From: Marinobacter sp. F4216
GTDB taxonomy: Bacteria; Pseudomonadota; Gammaproteobacteria; Pseudomonadales; Oleiphilaceae
Length of the DNA stretch: 64,000 nt
Direction: 5' to 3'
NCBI RefSeq assembly: GCF_019931195.1
Contig: NZ_JAIOUO010000002.1
Span: forward strand, 930,001 to 994,000
The notes beneath the pieces are model-generated. The model ran no database searches. It was not told where the DNA came from and saw only the letters and a program-made list of their open reading frames with translations. Below are positions 8,528 to 18,723 of the stretch, piece by piece; positions within the stretch are counted from its first letter, which is position 1, and the number at the start of each line of letters is the position of its first letter. A program made the translations under genes and the position numbers.

Positions 8528-9150
8528 ATGAACGATCCGTTTCAAATACAGCCGGAATTGCGGTATGGCGCGCCTGTTTGCGATGAGGTCCTGACCGGCA
8601 GGCACTTCACTATTGGTTACTCGTATTACTTTCGGCAAGCCAAGTGGACTCTGGAAATCATTAACAGAAACGAGCACCTGTTGACCGAAGCAGAGCGGTT
8701 TGACGATTTTCGGGCAGATACCCGGGTGCCGACGCGCTTCAGGGCCGGGCTGGGTGCATACAAGGGGAGTGGGTACGATCGCGGGCATCTGGTGGCCAGT
8801 GCCAATCAGGATATTCAGGAGATTCAGAACAGCGAGACTTTCTTGCTATCGAATATGTCGCCCCAGCAGCCAGGCTTTAATCGCCACATGTGGCGGCGCC
8901 TTGAGTTTGCCATCCGGGAGCTGAATGATCGGGGCGACATTCTTGAAGCCTGCGCATTCTTGTCGAGGACCGGCGGGGAAGACTCTCGCTCTGGACCTTT
9001 GAAGTGAAGAATGAATCGCTCCAGGGCGAGCTCGCCAATTACCTGGTGAGCACCTATGACGCGGAGCAGATGATCGGCGGGCGGTTCTGGGATCGGGTTA
9101 GCGCCGAAGATTTGCATGAGCAGAAAAAGAACTCGCGCTCGATGTGGTAG
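8528..9150 (+). pseudogene. Broken NUC1-type DNA/RNA non-specific endonuclease
   Basis: The 5' part (8528 to about 8960) encodes a NUC1-family nuclease with the catalytic DRGH motif (YDRGHLVASANQ) and the conserved NMSPQQPGFNRHMWR helix. After GDILEA the frame runs into unrelated residues and stops at 9007. A second frame, from about 8970 to 9150, encodes the typical C-terminus LWTFEVKNES...STYDAEQMIGGRFWDRV...NSRSMW. The family normally has roughly 35-40 residues between these parts, so an internal deletion that also shifted frame has inactivated the gene. The catalytic histidine is present but the fold is incomplete. It lacks an obvious signal peptide. Confidence 0.8.
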
Positions 9151-9242
9151 GTGGATCTTGATTGGCGGCTTCGCCCCGGCGAAAACCCTGACTGTATGCA
9201 TGGGAATAGAGGAAAACCACTACGCGTGTTTGGGTGAATTCG

Positions 9243-9282
9243 TTGCGCTCCGTAAATAAACTGGTATATGGTTGTATATACA
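9243..9282 (+). promoter_or_regulatory. hut promoter with HutC operator
   Basis: The palindrome TGTATATACA at 9273-9282 matches the TGTA-N2-TACA operator known for HutC-type repressors. It lies directly after a promoter-like pair, TTGCGC (9243-9248) and TATATG (9265-9270), with a 16-base spacer. Bound HutC would block the start site. HutI begins 22 bases further on. Confidence 0.75.
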
Positions 9283-9304
9283 TTTAGTTTAGCCGGAGTT
9301 TTTC

Positions 9305-10534
9305 GTGAGCGAATCTGTCGAACGCATCTGGATTAATGTCAATCTGGCCACCTTCGACCGGAGTGAGGCCGCCCCCTACGGCGCCCGCCTCAATCAGGCG
9401 ATCTTTGTCCGTGGCGATCAGATCGTTGATATCAAGGCAATGGAACAGTTGGACAACTTGCCGGCGAGCGCCGAGTTGATTGACGGTCGCGGCGGGTGGA
9501 TGACCCCGGGCATGATTGATGCCCATACCCACCTTGTGTTCGCCGGCAACCGTGCGCGTGAGTTTGAACTTCGTCTTGAAGGCGCCAGCTACCAGCAGAT
9601 CGCCCAGGAAGGTGGCGGTATTCTGTCAACCGTCAAGGCCACTCGTGCTGCAACGGTTGATGAACTTGTTGAGCTGGCCGTGCCTCGCCTTGAAGCATTG
9701 ATGCGTGAAGGTGTGACCAGCGTCGAAATCAAATCCGGTTATGGCCTGAACCCGGAAGCAGAGCTGAACATGCTCCGCGCTGCCCGCGAGCTGGGGCGTC
9801 GTTACCCGGTTCGAGTGTCCACCTCTCTGCTGGCCGCCCATGCTATTCCGCCTGAGTACAAAGACGATTCGGACGCCTACATCGATCTGATTTGCAGCGA
9901 GATCATCCCCGCTGCCGCAGAAGAAGGGCTGGCTGACGCCGTCGATGTGTTCTGCGAGACCATCGCCTTTTCCGCCAATCAGTGTGAGCGGGTGTTTAAA
10001 GCTGCGAAGGAGCATGGCCTGGGCATCCGGGCTCACGTTGAGCAACTATCCAACCAACACGGTGCAGCACTGGCTGCCCGTTACGATGCCTGGTCCGTCG
10101 ATCATCTGGAATGGCTTGATGAAGAGGGTGTAGAGGCCATGGCGAAAGCGGGCACGGTCGCGACCTTGCTGCCCGGTGCCTTCTACTTCCTGCGTGAAAC
10201 CAAGCTGCCGCCGATTGAATTGCTGCGCAAACACAAGGTGCCTATGGCCGTGGCAACCGATCTCAATCCGGGTTCTTCACCTCTGGCGTCCCTGCGTCTG
10301 GCGCTGAATATGGCCTGCACCTTCTTCCGGATGACGCCTGAAGAGGTTCTTGCTGGCGTTACCCGTCACGGCGCGATGGCGCTGGGGCAGGGTGAGGAGC
10401 TTGGTCAGATTCGCCCGGGCATGAAGGCCGACCTGCTGCTGTGGGACATCGAGAGCCCGGCGGAACTGGCCTATCAGTTCGGTGTCAATCCGATTCGTCA
10501 GCGCATCGTTGGTGGGGAGGTGGCGAATGTCTGA
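9305..10534 (+). CDS. hutI: Imidazolonepropionase HutI
   Basis: HutI hydrolyses 4-imidazolone-5-propionate to N-formimidoyl-L-glutamate, the third step of histidine degradation. The 409-residue length is normal for the family. The amidohydrolase metal motif is DAHTHLVFAG, later ligands lie in IRAHVEQLSNQHG and the conserved aspartate is in ATDLNPGSSP. The start is GTG at 9305, with GGAG at 9294-9297 seven bases upstream. It is the first gene of the operon, behind the HutC operator, and overlaps hutG by eight bases. Confidence 0.95.
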   Translation: MSESVERIWINVNLATFDRSEAAPYGARLNQAIFVRGDQIVDIKAMEQLDNLPASAELIDGRGGWMTPGMIDAHTHLVFAGNRAREFELRLEGASYQQIAQEGGGILSTVKATRAATVDELVELAVPRLEALMREGVTSVEIKSGYGLNPEAELNMLRAARELGRRYPVRVSTSLLAAHAIPPEYKDDSDAYIDLICSEIIPAAAEEGLADAVDVFCETIAFSANQCERVFKAAKEHGLGIRAHVEQLSNQHGAALAARYDAWSVDHLEWLDEEGVEAMAKAGTVATLLPGAFYFLRETKLPPIELLRKHKVPMAVATDLNPGSSPLASLRLALNMACTFFRMTPEEVLAGVTRHGAMALGQGEELGQIRPGMKADLLLWDIESPAELAYQFGVNPIRQRIVGGEVANV

Positions 10535-11468
10535 GCTGGACTTCAAAGAAATCTGGCAGGGTCGCGTTGATCCGGAAGAACAGGCTGACCTGGCGAGCCG
10601 TCTTCATCAGGTGATTAAACCGTTGGAAGAGGGTGCTGCTGGTACGGCACTGATCGGCTTTTGCAGTGATGAAGGTGTTCGTCGCAATCAGGGCCGGATC
10701 GGTGCTCGTCAGGCTCCGGATTTGCTGCGCCGTGCGTTGGCAAACCTTCCCTGGCCCTTTGATCGTCATGCCTACGATGCCGGCAATGTGACGTGTGAAG
10801 GTCAGGAGCTTGAAGCTGCTCATCGTGCCTTGGCAGACCGCGTAAAGGCCTGCCTCTCAGCGGGTCATTTTCCCCTGGTATTGGGTGGCGGCCATGAAGT
10901 GGCATTCGGCACCTGGCTGGGGCTGGACAATTATCTGGATTCGGTCGGCGACAATACTCGTATCGGCATTATCAACTTTGATGCCCACTTTGATCTGCGC
11001 CTTGATACCAACGGGTGCAGCTCCGGCACGCCGTTCTATCAGATCGCCAGGTGCTGCGAAGAAAAAGGCGCCGAGTTCAAGTATTGCTGCCTGGGAGTCA
11101 GCGAACTGTCCAATACGCCGGCGTTGTTTAAGCGTGCCGATGAGCTGGGCGTTTTGTATCGCAAAGACGCCGACATGAATCTTCATCAACTTGATGAAAT
11201 TAAGGATCAGCTCCAGCAGTTCATAGATGGCTGCGACGTTCTGTATCTGACCATTGATCTTGATGTGCTGCCCGCTTCCGTGGCCCCTGGCGTGAGTGCG
11301 CCGGCCCCGCGTGGTGTAGGGCTTGATGTCCTGGAGCCGCTGATCTCGGTGATTCGGCAGGACGGCAAGCTAAAGGTGGCTGACATCGCTGAATACAACC
11401 CTGAATACGATATCGATAACTGGACTGCCCGTGCTGCGGCGCGTCTCGTCTACTCAATTGTTAAGTGA
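10527..11468 (+). CDS. hutG: Formimidoylglutamase HutG (arginase family)
   Basis: HutG splits N-formimidoylglutamate to glutamate and formamide. The 313-residue protein has the arginase-fold manganese motifs [18 protein letters not shown] and [19 protein letters not shown]. It belongs to the one-step branch rather than the HutF plus deformylase route, and no hutF is present in the window. The ATG at 10527 is chosen because GGGAGG (10515-10520) precedes it by six bases; the overlap with hutI implies translational coupling. Confidence 0.93.
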   Translation: MSELDFKEIWQGRVDPEEQADLASRLHQVIKPLEEGAAGTALIGFCSDEGVRRNQGRIGARQAPDLLRRALANLPWPFDRHAYDAGNVTCEGQELEAAHRALADRVKACLSAGHFPLVLGGGHEVAFGTWLGLDNYLDSVGDNTRIGIINFDAHFDLRLDTNGCSSGTPFYQIARCCEEKGAEFKYCCLGVSELSNTPALFKRADELGVLYRKDADMNLHQLDEIKDQLQQFIDGCDVLYLTIDLDVLPASVAPGVSAPAPRGVGLDVLEPLISVIRQDGKLKVADIAEYNPEYDIDNWTARAAARLVYSIVK

Positions 11469-11479
11469 GGCCTAAAACA

Positions 11480-13153
11480 ATGTCTAACACTCGTCACGAT
11501 CCGAGCCGCGTTATCAAGGCTCCGACTGGTTCTGAGAAAACCTGCAAGAGCTGGCTGACCGAAGCGGTCAAGCGCATGCTGATGAACAACCTGCACCCGG
11601 ATGTTGCTGAGCGCCCGGAAGACCTCGTGGTTTACGGCGGGATCGGCCGCGCCGCCCGTAACTGGGAGTGCTACGACAAGATCATTGAAGTTCTGGAGCG
11701 TCTGGAAGACGACGAAACCCTGCTGGTTCAGTCCGGTAAGCCGGTCGGCGTTTTCAAGACCCACCCGGACTCGCCGCGTGTTCTGATTGCCAACTCCAAC
11801 CTGGTGCCGAACTGGGCCAACTGGGAGCATTTCAACGAGCTGGATAAGAAAGGCCTGATGATGTACGGCCAGATGACGGCCGGATCCTGGATCTACATCG
11901 GTTCCCAGGGCATCGTTCAGGGCACTTATGAGACCTTCGCCGCGATGGCTCAGCAGCACTTCGGTGGTGATGCGTCTGGCCGTTGGGTTCTGACCGGTGG
12001 TCTTGGCGGCATGGGTGGTGCTCAGCCACTGGCCGCTACCATGGCCGGCTTCTCCTGTCTCACGGTTGAGTGCGATGAGACTCGTATCGATTTCCGTCTG
12101 CGTACCCGCTACGTTGACCAGAAGGCCTACACCCTGGACGAAGCGCTGGGCATGATCGAAGAGGCCAAGGCTGAAGGTAAGCCGGTTTCTGTTGGCCTGC
12201 TGGGCAACTGCGCCGATATCTTCCCGGAAATCGTTGAGCGCGGAATTGTGCCGGACGTTGTAACTGACCAGACGTCCGCCCATGACCCTCTGAACGGCTA
12301 CCTGCCGAAGGGCTGGACCCTGAAGGATGCCGCAGAGATGCGCCTGAAGGACGAAGCTGCGGTGGTTGATGCTGCAAAAGAGTCCATGGCCATTCAGGTT
12401 CGCGCCATGCTCGAACTCCAGAAGCGTGGGGCTGCGACAACTGACTACGGCAACAACATCCGCCAGATGGCGAAAGAGAAGGGCGTTGAGAATGCCTTCG
12501 ATTTCCCGGGCTTCGTTCCTGCCTACATCCGCCCGCTGTTCTGTGAAGGCATTGGTCCCTTCCGCTGGGTTGCCCTGTCTGGCGATCCGGAAGACATCTA
12601 CAAGACCGACCAGAAAGTTAAAGAACTGATCCCGGACGATCCCAAGCTGCACAACTGGCTGGACATGGCCCGCGAGCGCATCGCGTTCCAGGGTCTGCCG
12701 GCCCGTATCTGCTGGGTGGGTCTGAAGGATCGTGCCCGTCTGGGGCAGGCGTTCAACGAAATGGTTCGCAACGGCGAGCTGAAGGGCCCGATTGTTATCG
12801 GTCGTGACCACCTGGATTCCGGTTCCGTCACCAGCCCGAACCGCGAAACCGAAGCCATGAAGGACGGTTCAGACGCCGTATCTGACTGGTCCCTGCTGAA
12901 TGCCCTGGTGAATACTGCGGGCGGTGCAACCTGGGTGTCCCTGCACCACGGTGGTGGCGTAGGCATGGGCTTCAGCCAGCACGCCGGTGTGGTTATCGTC
13001 GCGGACGGTACCGAAGCGGCTGACAAGCGCTTGGGTCGCGTTCTGCGTAACGACCCGGCGATGGGTGTTATGCGCCATGCGGATGCTGGTTACGACATTG
13101 CTATCAAGTGTGCCAAGGAACAGGGCCTCGATCTGCCGATGCTGGATCAGTAG
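11480..13153 (+). CDS. hutU: Urocanate hydratase HutU
   Basis: HutU (urocanase) converts urocanate to imidazolonepropionate using tightly bound NAD. The 557-residue length is standard. The glycine-rich NAD region [18 protein letters not shown] is present, as is the [13 protein letters not shown] segment carrying the cysteine I take to be the active-site residue known from Pseudomonas. The start at 11480 follows a GAGG-containing leader; an in-frame ATG-like extension from 11465 is less likely. It lies 11 bases after hutG. A GC-rich hairpin separates it from hutH. Confidence 0.95.
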   Translation: MSNTRHDPSRVIKAPTGSEKTCKSWLTEAVKRMLMNNLHPDVAERPEDLVVYGGIGRAARNWECYDKIIEVLERLEDDETLLVQSGKPVGVFKTHPDSPRVLIANSNLVPNWANWEHFNELDKKGLMMYGQMTAGSWIYIGSQGIVQGTYETFAAMAQQHFGGDASGRWVLTGGLGGMGGAQPLAATMAGFSCLTVECDETRIDFRLRTRYVDQKAYTLDEALGMIEEAKAEGKPVSVGLLGNCADIFPEIVERGIVPDVVTDQTSAHDPLNGYLPKGWTLKDAAEMRLKDEAAVVDAAKESMAIQVRAMLELQKRGAATTDYGNNIRQMAKEKGVENAFDFPGFVPAYIRPLFCEGIGPFRWVALSGDPEDIYKTDQKVKELIPDDPKLHNWLDMARERIAFQGLPARICWVGLKDRARLGQAFNEMVRNGELKGPIVIGRDHLDSGSVTSPNRETEAMKDGSDAVSDWSLLNALVNTAGGATWVSLHHGGGVGMGFSQHAGVVIVADGTEAADKRLGRVLRNDPAMGVMRHADAGYDIAIKCAKEQGLDLPMLDQ

Positions 13154-13174
13154 TTCCCCGGCTAGGTATAGGCG

Positions 13175-13206
13175 CCGACCCGCTGTATAAGGTGCGGGTC
13201 GGTTTC
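13175..13206 (+). terminator. Hairpin between hutU and hutH
   Basis: Arms CCGACCCGC (13175-13183) and GCGGGTCGG (13194-13202) form a perfect nine-base stem with a ten-base loop, followed by only TTTCC. The U-tract is weak, so partial termination or mRNA stabilisation within the operon is more likely than a full stop. Confidence 0.6.
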
Positions 13207-13236
13207 CAACTCTTTGAATAACGCGGTACATCACAG

Positions 13237-14775
13237 ATGACTAATCTGACTATTCGTCCGGGAGAGATGACTCTCGCGGAACTTCGCCAAGTCAACAACG
13301 CTCCAGTAAAGCTGGATCTTGATCCCGCCAGCCACGAGGCAATTCACAAGAGCAGTGCGGCGGTGAAGGGAGCCATCGACGAAGGTCGAGTGGTTTACGG
13401 CATCAACACCGGCTTTGGTCTGCTCGCCAACACCCGTATTGCACCGGAAGACCTGGAATTGCTGCAGCGCAGCATCGTTCTGTCTCACGCTGCCGGTATT
13501 GGCCGGATGATGAGCGATCACACTGTCCGCCTGATGATGGTGCTGAAGATCAACTCCCTGGCGCGCGGATTCTCCGGTATTCGCTTGTCCGTGATCGAAG
13601 CGCTGATCCAGCTGGTTAACGCCGAGGTTTACCCGTGCGTGCCTGAAAAAGGGTCTGTCGGTGCTTCTGGCGACCTGGCCCCCCTGGCTCACATGAGCAC
13701 TGTGCTGCTGGGCGAAGGCGAAGTCACCTACAAGGGTGAGCGCATGTCCGGCGCTGAAGGTCTGCGCATTGCGGGTCTTGAACCGATCACCCTGGCGCCG
13801 AAAGAAGGTCTGGCGCTGCTGAACGGCACTCAGGCTTCTACCGCATTTGCTCTGCAGGGCCTGTTCGCGGCCGAAGACGTATACGCTGCGGCCACCGTGG
13901 CCGGAGCTGTTTCCGTGGAAGCGGCTCTGGGTAGCCGTCGTCCGTTCGATCCGCGCGTTCACGCCGTTCGTGGTCAGATTGGTCAGATCGATGCAGCTGC
14001 GGCTTACCGTCACCTGCTGGGTGAGACGTCTGAAATCGGCCAGTCCCACGAGGATTGCGAAAAGGTTCAGGATCCATATTCCCTGCGTTGCCAGCCTCAG
14101 GTTATGGGGGCGTGCTTGCAGCAAATCCGTCAGGCCGCCGAGGTTCTGCTGGTCGAGGCGAACGCGGTTTCCGATAACCCGCTGGTATTTGCTGACGAAA
14201 ACGACTTCATCTCCGGTGGCAACTTCCACGCCGAGCCGGTGGCGATGGCTGCCGACAACCTGGCACTTGCCATTGCTGAAATTGGCGCGCTGTCCGAGCG
14301 TCGTATGGCGCTGTTGATTGACACCAACCTGAGCAAGCTGCCGCCGTTCCTGGTGAACAATGGCGGGGTTAACTCGGGCTTCATGATTGCTCAGGTTACT
14401 GCGGCGGCACTGGCGTCCGAGAACAAAACCCTTGCACATCCAGGCTCAGTGGATAGTATGCCCACCTCCGCGAACCAGGAAGACCACGTGTCCATGGCGA
14501 CTTTCGCGTCCCGTCGCCTTCGGGATATGGCTGAAAACACCTCGGGTGTTCTGGCTGTTGAGCTTCTGGCCGGCTGTCAGGGCCTGGATTTCCGTGCCCC
14601 GTTGAGGGCGTCGGATCGTGTGGAAACCTGCAAGGCTCAGTTGCGTGAGATCGTTCCTTTCTATGACAAGGACCGGTACTTCGCGCCTGATATCGAAAAA
14701 GCTCAAGCATTGATTCAGTCGGCAGCCTTTAATGCGCACATGCCGGCCGGAATGCTGCCGAGCGTGTCGCGCTAA
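13237..14775 (+). CDS. hutH: Histidine ammonia-lyase HutH
   Basis: HutH removes ammonia from L-histidine to give urocanate, the first step of the pathway. The 512-residue length is normal. The self-cyclising Ala-Ser-Gly that forms the MIO cofactor lies in [16 protein letters not shown], and the conserved segments [11 protein letters not shown] and [14 protein letters not shown] are present. It follows hutU after an 83-base gap containing a hairpin and is followed by a larger hairpin before the transporter gene. Expression probably depends on the hutI promoter, with the gap structures tuning the level. Confidence 0.96.
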   Translation: MTNLTIRPGEMTLAELRQVNNAPVKLDLDPASHEAIHKSSAAVKGAIDEGRVVYGINTGFGLLANTRIAPEDLELLQRSIVLSHAAGIGRMMSDHTVRLMMVLKINSLARGFSGIRLSVIEALIQLVNAEVYPCVPEKGSVGASGDLAPLAHMSTVLLGEGEVTYKGERMSGAEGLRIAGLEPITLAPKEGLALLNGTQASTAFALQGLFAAEDVYAAATVAGAVSVEAALGSRRPFDPRVHAVRGQIGQIDAAAAYRHLLGETSEIGQSHEDCEKVQDPYSLRCQPQVMGACLQQIRQAAEVLLVEANAVSDNPLVFADENDFISGGNFHAEPVAMAADNLALAIAEIGALSERRMALLIDTNLSKLPPFLVNNGGVNSGFMIAQVTAAALASENKTLAHPGSVDSMPTSANQEDHVSMATFASRRLRDMAENTSGVLAVELLAGCQGLDFRAPLRASDRVETCKAQLREIVPFYDKDRYFAPDIEKAQALIQSAAFNAHMPAGMLPSVSR

Positions 14776-14824
14776 GCGACAACCTTATTCGGGAGAAGAA
14801 AAGGGGCAGGAAGCCCGCACGAGG

Positions 14825-14880
14825 CTTGCACTTTCTCGCCTCCCTGCTCTGTTCGTCAGTTCAGGGAGGGGAAGTGCAAG
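14825..14880 (+). other. Long intercistronic stem-loop between hutH and the transporter
   Basis: The left arm starts CTTGCACTT at 14825 and ends CCTCCCTG near 14846. The right arm runs CAGGGAGGGG...AAGTGCAAG to 14880. The stem is about 19 pairs with a small internal mismatch and a ~15-base loop. No T-run follows, so it is more likely an mRNA processing or stability element than an intrinsic terminator. Confidence 0.6.
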
Positions 14881-14922
14881 GAAAGTACTCGAACAACTAT
14901 AAAAAGCTAGGCGAGATCTTCC

Positions 14923-16368
14923 ATGAGTAAAGAAATAACGGCTGGTGGTTCCGAGGGGTCCACCGTATCGAAGTTTGTCCTGATCTCCTTTTTGGTGATT
15001 GCGGCATACCTGCTGATGAAGGCGTTCACTTCAGTATCACTGGGACTGAACTCTGTACTGGTGAGTGTACTGGTCATGATCGGGCTGAGTCTGATGCGTG
15101 TCCATGTGGTTATTTCCCTCATTACCGCCGCTTTGCTGGCCGGTTCCATGAGTGGGTTGTCCATCGAGGACACAATCAACTCCTTCAATAATGGCTTGCA
15201 GGGTGGCGCCAAGATTGCCCTGAGCTACGCGCTGCTGGGCGCTTTTGCGGTTGCGATTTCCAAATCTGGCATTCCGCACATGCTGGCTGATAAGGTCGCA
15301 TCGATGATCAATCGTCAGCATGACGAACGTCAGGTTGGCATGATCAAGTACGGCCTGATCGCAGCACTGATCGCGGCAGCCGTCTCTTCCCAGAACATCG
15401 TACCGATTCACATCGCGTTTATTCCGCTGCTGATTCCGCCTCTGCTGTATGTGATGGCTGAGCTGCAGCTGGACCGTCGTCTGGTGGCGTGTGTGCTGGC
15501 GTTTGGTCTGGTGAACACCTACATGCTGTTCCCGGTGGGTTTCGGTGCCATCTACCTGAACGACATTCTGCTCGGCAGCATTCAAAAAAGTGGTGTGGAG
15601 ACTGCTGGCCTGAGCCCGTTCAAGGCGATGATTATTCCCGCGCTGGGCATGCTGGTTGGTCTGCTGATCGCTGTTTTCTTTACCTATCGTGGCAAGCGCA
15701 CCTACGACAAGGAGCGTATTGCACGCGTTGAAAACAACGACGCCAAATACTCTCCGCGCACCCTGATCATGGCGGTGACTGCTCTGGTTCTGGCGTTTGC
15801 CACCCAGCTTTACACCGGCTCCATGATCTTTGGTGGTCTGGTTGGCTTCCTGGTGTTCATGTTGTCCGGCATCCTGAAGTGGGATGAAGACGAAGACGTT
15901 TTCACCCAGGGCATGAAGCTGATGGCCATGGTGGGTTTCATCATGATCGCGGCCAGCGGGTTCGCGGAAGTTCTCCGCGAAACCGGTGATATCAACTCGC
16001 TGGTTACCGTTGCTGCTCAGGCGGTTGAAGGCAACCGTGCCCTGGCTGCCTTCGCCATGCTGGTGGTTGGCCTGCTGATCACTATGGGTATTGGCTCTTC
16101 CTTCTCTACCGTGCCCATTATTGCGGCCATCTTCGTTCCGCTTGCGGATCAGCTTGGGTTCTCCCCGATGGCGATTGTTGCGCTGGTTGGTACAGCCGGT
16201 GCGCTCGGTGACGCAGGCTCCCCGGCGTCTGACACCACGCTTGGGCCCACTGCTGGTCTGAACGTTGACGGTCAGCACAACCACATGTGGGATACGGTTG
16301 TTCCGACCTTCCTGCACTACAACCTGCCGTTGCTGGTCTTTGGCTGGGCTGCTGCCGTGATTCTGTAA
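14923..16368 (+). CDS. NhaC/YuiF-type Na+-coupled antiporter-family transporter, probable histidine permease
   Basis: This is a 481-residue polytopic membrane protein with about eleven hydrophobic segments and the Na+/H+ antiporter-family pattern (for example AVSSQNIVPIHIAFIPLLIP and ALGDAGSPASDTTLGPT, the latter conserved in this family). Members next to hut genes, and YuiF-like relatives in Bacillus, are considered histidine transporters. That role is inferred here from position at the end of the hut operon. No ABC or HutT-type amino-acid permease is present in the cluster. The start at 14923 follows a weak site (GGCGAGATCTTCC). Confidence 0.8.
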   Translation: MSKEITAGGSEGSTVSKFVLISFLVIAAYLLMKAFTSVSLGLNSVLVSVLVMIGLSLMRVHVVISLITAALLAGSMSGLSIEDTINSFNNGLQGGAKIALSYALLGAFAVAISKSGIPHMLADKVASMINRQHDERQVGMIKYGLIAALIAAAVSSQNIVPIHIAFIPLLIPPLLYVMAELQLDRRLVACVLAFGLVNTYMLFPVGFGAIYLNDILLGSIQKSGVETAGLSPFKAMIIPALGMLVGLLIAVFFTYRGKRTYDKERIARVENNDAKYSPRTLIMAVTALVLAFATQLYTGSMIFGGLVGFLVFMLSGILKWDEDEDVFTQGMKLMAMVGFIMIAASGFAEVLRETGDINSLVTVAAQAVEGNRALAAFAMLVVGLLITMGIGSSFSTVPIIAAIFVPLADQLGFSPMAIVALVGTAGALGDAGSPASDTTLGPTAGLNVDGQHNHMWDTVVPTFLHYNLPLLVFGWAAAVIL

Positions 16369-16402
16369 TCGGTCGCGTTCGCTAAAGCCAAGAAACTGGC
16401 TG

Positions 16403-16460
16403 AGGCTCCGTCGCTCCTGCCCGGATTTGGGGGGAGGAGTGTCGGAGCCTTTTTCGTTTT
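16403..16460 (+). terminator. Intrinsic terminator of the hut operon
   Basis: The stem AGGCTCCG (16403-16410) pairs with CGGAGCCT (16443-16450), with an additional inner GC-rich pairing. TTTTTCGTTTT follows. It closes the hutIGUH-transporter operon and sits between it and convergent hutC. Confidence 0.85.
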
Positions 16461-16525
16461 AGCGGAGGTGGTGCAGATCTTAAATCCGGGGCAGGGGAAG
16501 TATCAGATTCGATGTGGCTGGACAA

Positions 16526-17236
16526 TCAGCCCTGGAGGTTGGTGATGGAGCGCAGCTTATAGCGTGATCCGGGGTGGGTCAGGGTGGCAAAGGAGGCCAG
16601 TCGGCCGTCCGACCAGGTGCGCCGGGTGACCTGAATGCATGGCGTGTGTCCACTGATGCTCAGCAATTCCTGCTGGCGCTCCGTTGGCAACACCGCTTCA
16701 ACAACGTGCTCCACGCTCGAAATCGGGCAATTCTTGGACAAATATTCGTTCGGGGTAATCTGCCCGAAGTTCTGATTGATGTAATCCGGAACAAGATCGG
16801 CTGATACATAGCGGTCTTCGAGCTGAATGGCGTGATCGTTCTCCTGGTGGACAATCACAGAGTGATACACCTGGGTCCCAATAGGCGAGCCCATCTGCAT
16901 GGCTACGGTTTCATTGGCAGACACTTGTTCCAGATGTATAACCTGACAGCTGTAGGTGTGGCCTCTTTGCCGGACTTCGTCCGCAATATTCCGGATCTCA
17001 CCGAGCGGAGACTCTGCCTTGGCGTCGGTAATAAAGGTTCCGAGGCCGGGGTATCGAACCAGTCGGTTTTCCTGCACCAGATCCCGTATCGCTTTGTTGA
17101 CCGTCATACGACTCACGCTGAACTGATCGGCAAGCTGATGTTCAGAGGGAATTCGGCTGCCAGGCTCAAATTCCCCCTGTTCAATGCCGTCGAGAATAAA
17201 ACTTTTGATCTGTTGGTAGCGGGGCTTGGGGGGCAA
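16526..17236 (-). CDS. hutC: Histidine utilisation repressor HutC (GntR family)
   Basis: This is a 236-residue GntR/HutC regulator. The N-terminal winged helix has YQQIKSFILDGIEQGEFEPG...IPSEHQLADQFSVSRMTVNKA, and the C-terminal UTRA ligand domain runs from about residue 95 to 230. Urocanate is the known inducer for this family. It faces the hut operon, and the palindrome TGTATATACA before hutI is its expected target. Weaker TGTA-containing sequences at 17251 and 17274, just upstream of its own start, could allow autoregulation but are poor matches. Confidence 0.92.
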   Translation of the reverse strand: MPPKPRYQQIKSFILDGIEQGEFEPGSRIPSEHQLADQFSVSRMTVNKAIRDLVQENRLVRYPGLGTFITDAKAESPLGEIRNIADEVRQRGHTYSCQVIHLEQVSANETVAMQMGSPIGTQVYHSVIVHQENDHAIQLEDRYVSADLVPDYINQNFGQITPNEYLSKNCPISSVEHVVEAVLPTERQQELLSISGHTPCIQVTRRTWSDGRLASFATLTHPGSRYKLRSITNLQG

Positions 17237-17388
17237 ACTGGAGCTCCAGATGTATGTGGCCAGATGCTTTGATTGTATAGATCATTCATCTCGCCCTCAA
17301 CGCTGCTTAGCTCATGAAATTCGGTCTAAAAAGCCACAGGTGCAGTTTTTTTGGTGTGGCACCTGCCGCTTTTCTCGCGAATGTATAG

Positions 17389-18723
17389 TCAATTAGGAAT
17401 GTCGATCGTGACCTGTAACCCCCCGCTGGAGGCGGCGCTGAAAGTCAGTTGACCGGCGTAGCGCTCAATGATGTCGCCAACGATCGCCAGCCCCAGGCCG
17501 TGGCCTGGCGTTTGCTCGTCAAGGCGCAGCCCGCGCTGCCCCAGATTTCCCAGCTCGCTCTCACCGACGCCCGGGCCGTCATCGGTCACGACGATTCTTG
17601 CGGAATGGCTCGTCTGGTTTAGTTGAAGTTCAACGAAGTTTTTTGACCATTTACCGGCGTTATCGAGCAGATTTCCCAGGATTTCATTCAAATCCTGCTC
17701 TTCGACGGGCCACCGGGATTCTTCGGTCAGCTCGGTAGACAGTTCAAAAGATTTGTCCGGGTACAGGCGTCCCAGCATCCACAATAGATCTCGGGCCTGT
17801 TTCATGGGGTAAGCGCTTTTCCCGACCTGGGGGCCGGCAAATCGACTGCGCCGCATTTCCGCTTCCAGTTGTTTGTCGATGTCATCGAGCCGGGTTGCCA
17901 TCTGGCGTCTCATGTCACTGTCGAGTGAGCGGCTTTCATCCTCGAGAACCTGCCGGACGGCGGCGATCGGGGTTTTGACACTGTGGGACAGATTGGCCAG
18001 AGCGTCTCTTGAGCGTTCAAGGCGCTGATCCAGGGAATCGAGCAGATGGTTGAGTTGCTGAACGAGCGGCTTGAACTCCTCCGGCGACTGCACGTCAATT
18101 CTGGAGATTTCGCCTTCCTGGAGGCGTTTCAATGCCAATTTCAGGGACACCATAGGCCGCATGGAGAGTGTGATGCCCATCCAGATGACGCCGACCAATA
18201 GCAAGATCAATAGTGCGGAAACGATCGCGGTCCAGGCGTGCAGTTCCGCCTGGCTTCCCTTAAGCGCTCCGAGGTCTTCCGCAACAATCGCAATCACAGG
18301 TGTGTCATCGACAATAAAGGAATTGCGGTAGGCGAGAATTTCTTCCGGGGCGTCGGGTGCGCTGTCGTCACGAACCTGAAGCGTTCCATCCTGGCCGGAC
18401 TGGATCAGGGGCGTGAGCAGTGGGGTCCATGACTCGGGGGAAATAATGGTTTTCTCTGGTGTATGTATCGCAAAGGCATGATGAAAGACGTCTTCAAAAT
18501 AATCGCCAGTATGAAGGGCCTCGACTCGGCCGCCGGCTTCCCGGATCTGGTGTTCCAGAAAGGCGACTTCGTCCTGCAATCGACTTTCCACGAAATCCCG
18601 TGACATTCGATCGAGCAGCAGGCCGTGGATCAGCCACGCGACAGCCATCAGTGCGATGCCGGCAGGCAGCAACACTGCAAGGAGGGTGCCTTTGACGGAC
18701 GCAGGGCGGTTAATCAGCGTCAT
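17389..18723 (-). CDS. Sensor histidine kinase of the copper-linked two-component system
   Basis: This is a 444-residue membrane kinase. TM helices lie at about 15-36 and 163-187, enclosing a periplasmic sensor of about 125 residues, followed by a HAMP region. The dimerisation helix has the phospho-acceptor His247 (LSHSVKTPIA) and the ATPase domain has N box LLDNAGKWSKN, G1 DDGPGV and G2 GHGLGLAIV. It overlaps the response-regulator gene by 14 bases. Copper sensing is inferred from the divergent copAB operon, although the overall type is close to PhoQ/QseC kinases. Confidence 0.85.
   Translation of the reverse strand: MTLINRPASVKGTLLAVLLPAGIALMAVAWLIHGLLLDRMSRDFVESRLQDEVAFLEHQIREAGGRVEALHTGDYFEDVFHHAFAIHTPEKTIISPESWTPLLTPLIQSGQDGTLQVRDDSAPDAPEEILAYRNSFIVDDTPVIAIVAEDLGALKGSQAELHAWTAIVSALLILLLVGVIWMGITLSMRPMVSLKLALKRLQEGEISRIDVQSPEEFKPLVQQLNHLLDSLDQRLERSRDALANLSHSVKTPIAAVRQVLEDESRSLDSDMRRQMATRLDDIDKQLEAEMRRSRFAGPQVGKSAYPMKQARDLLWMLGRLYPDKSFELSTELTEESRWPVEEQDLNEILGNLLDNAGKWSKNFVELQLNQTSHSARIVVTDDGPGVGESELGNLGQRGLRLDEQTPGHGLGLAIVGDIIERYAGQLTFSAASSGGLQVTIDIPN

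Noticed and set aside
11450..12811. 453-codon open frame antisense to hutU
   Set aside because: It mirrors the codon pattern of hutU, has no ribosome site and no family features.
13231..14439. 402-codon open frame antisense to hutH
   Set aside because: It is a shadow of a well-recognised gene with high GC third positions.
15037..16317. 426-codon frame antisense to the hut transporter
   Set aside because: The His/Gln/Asn-rich composition is the mirror of a hydrophobic membrane gene.
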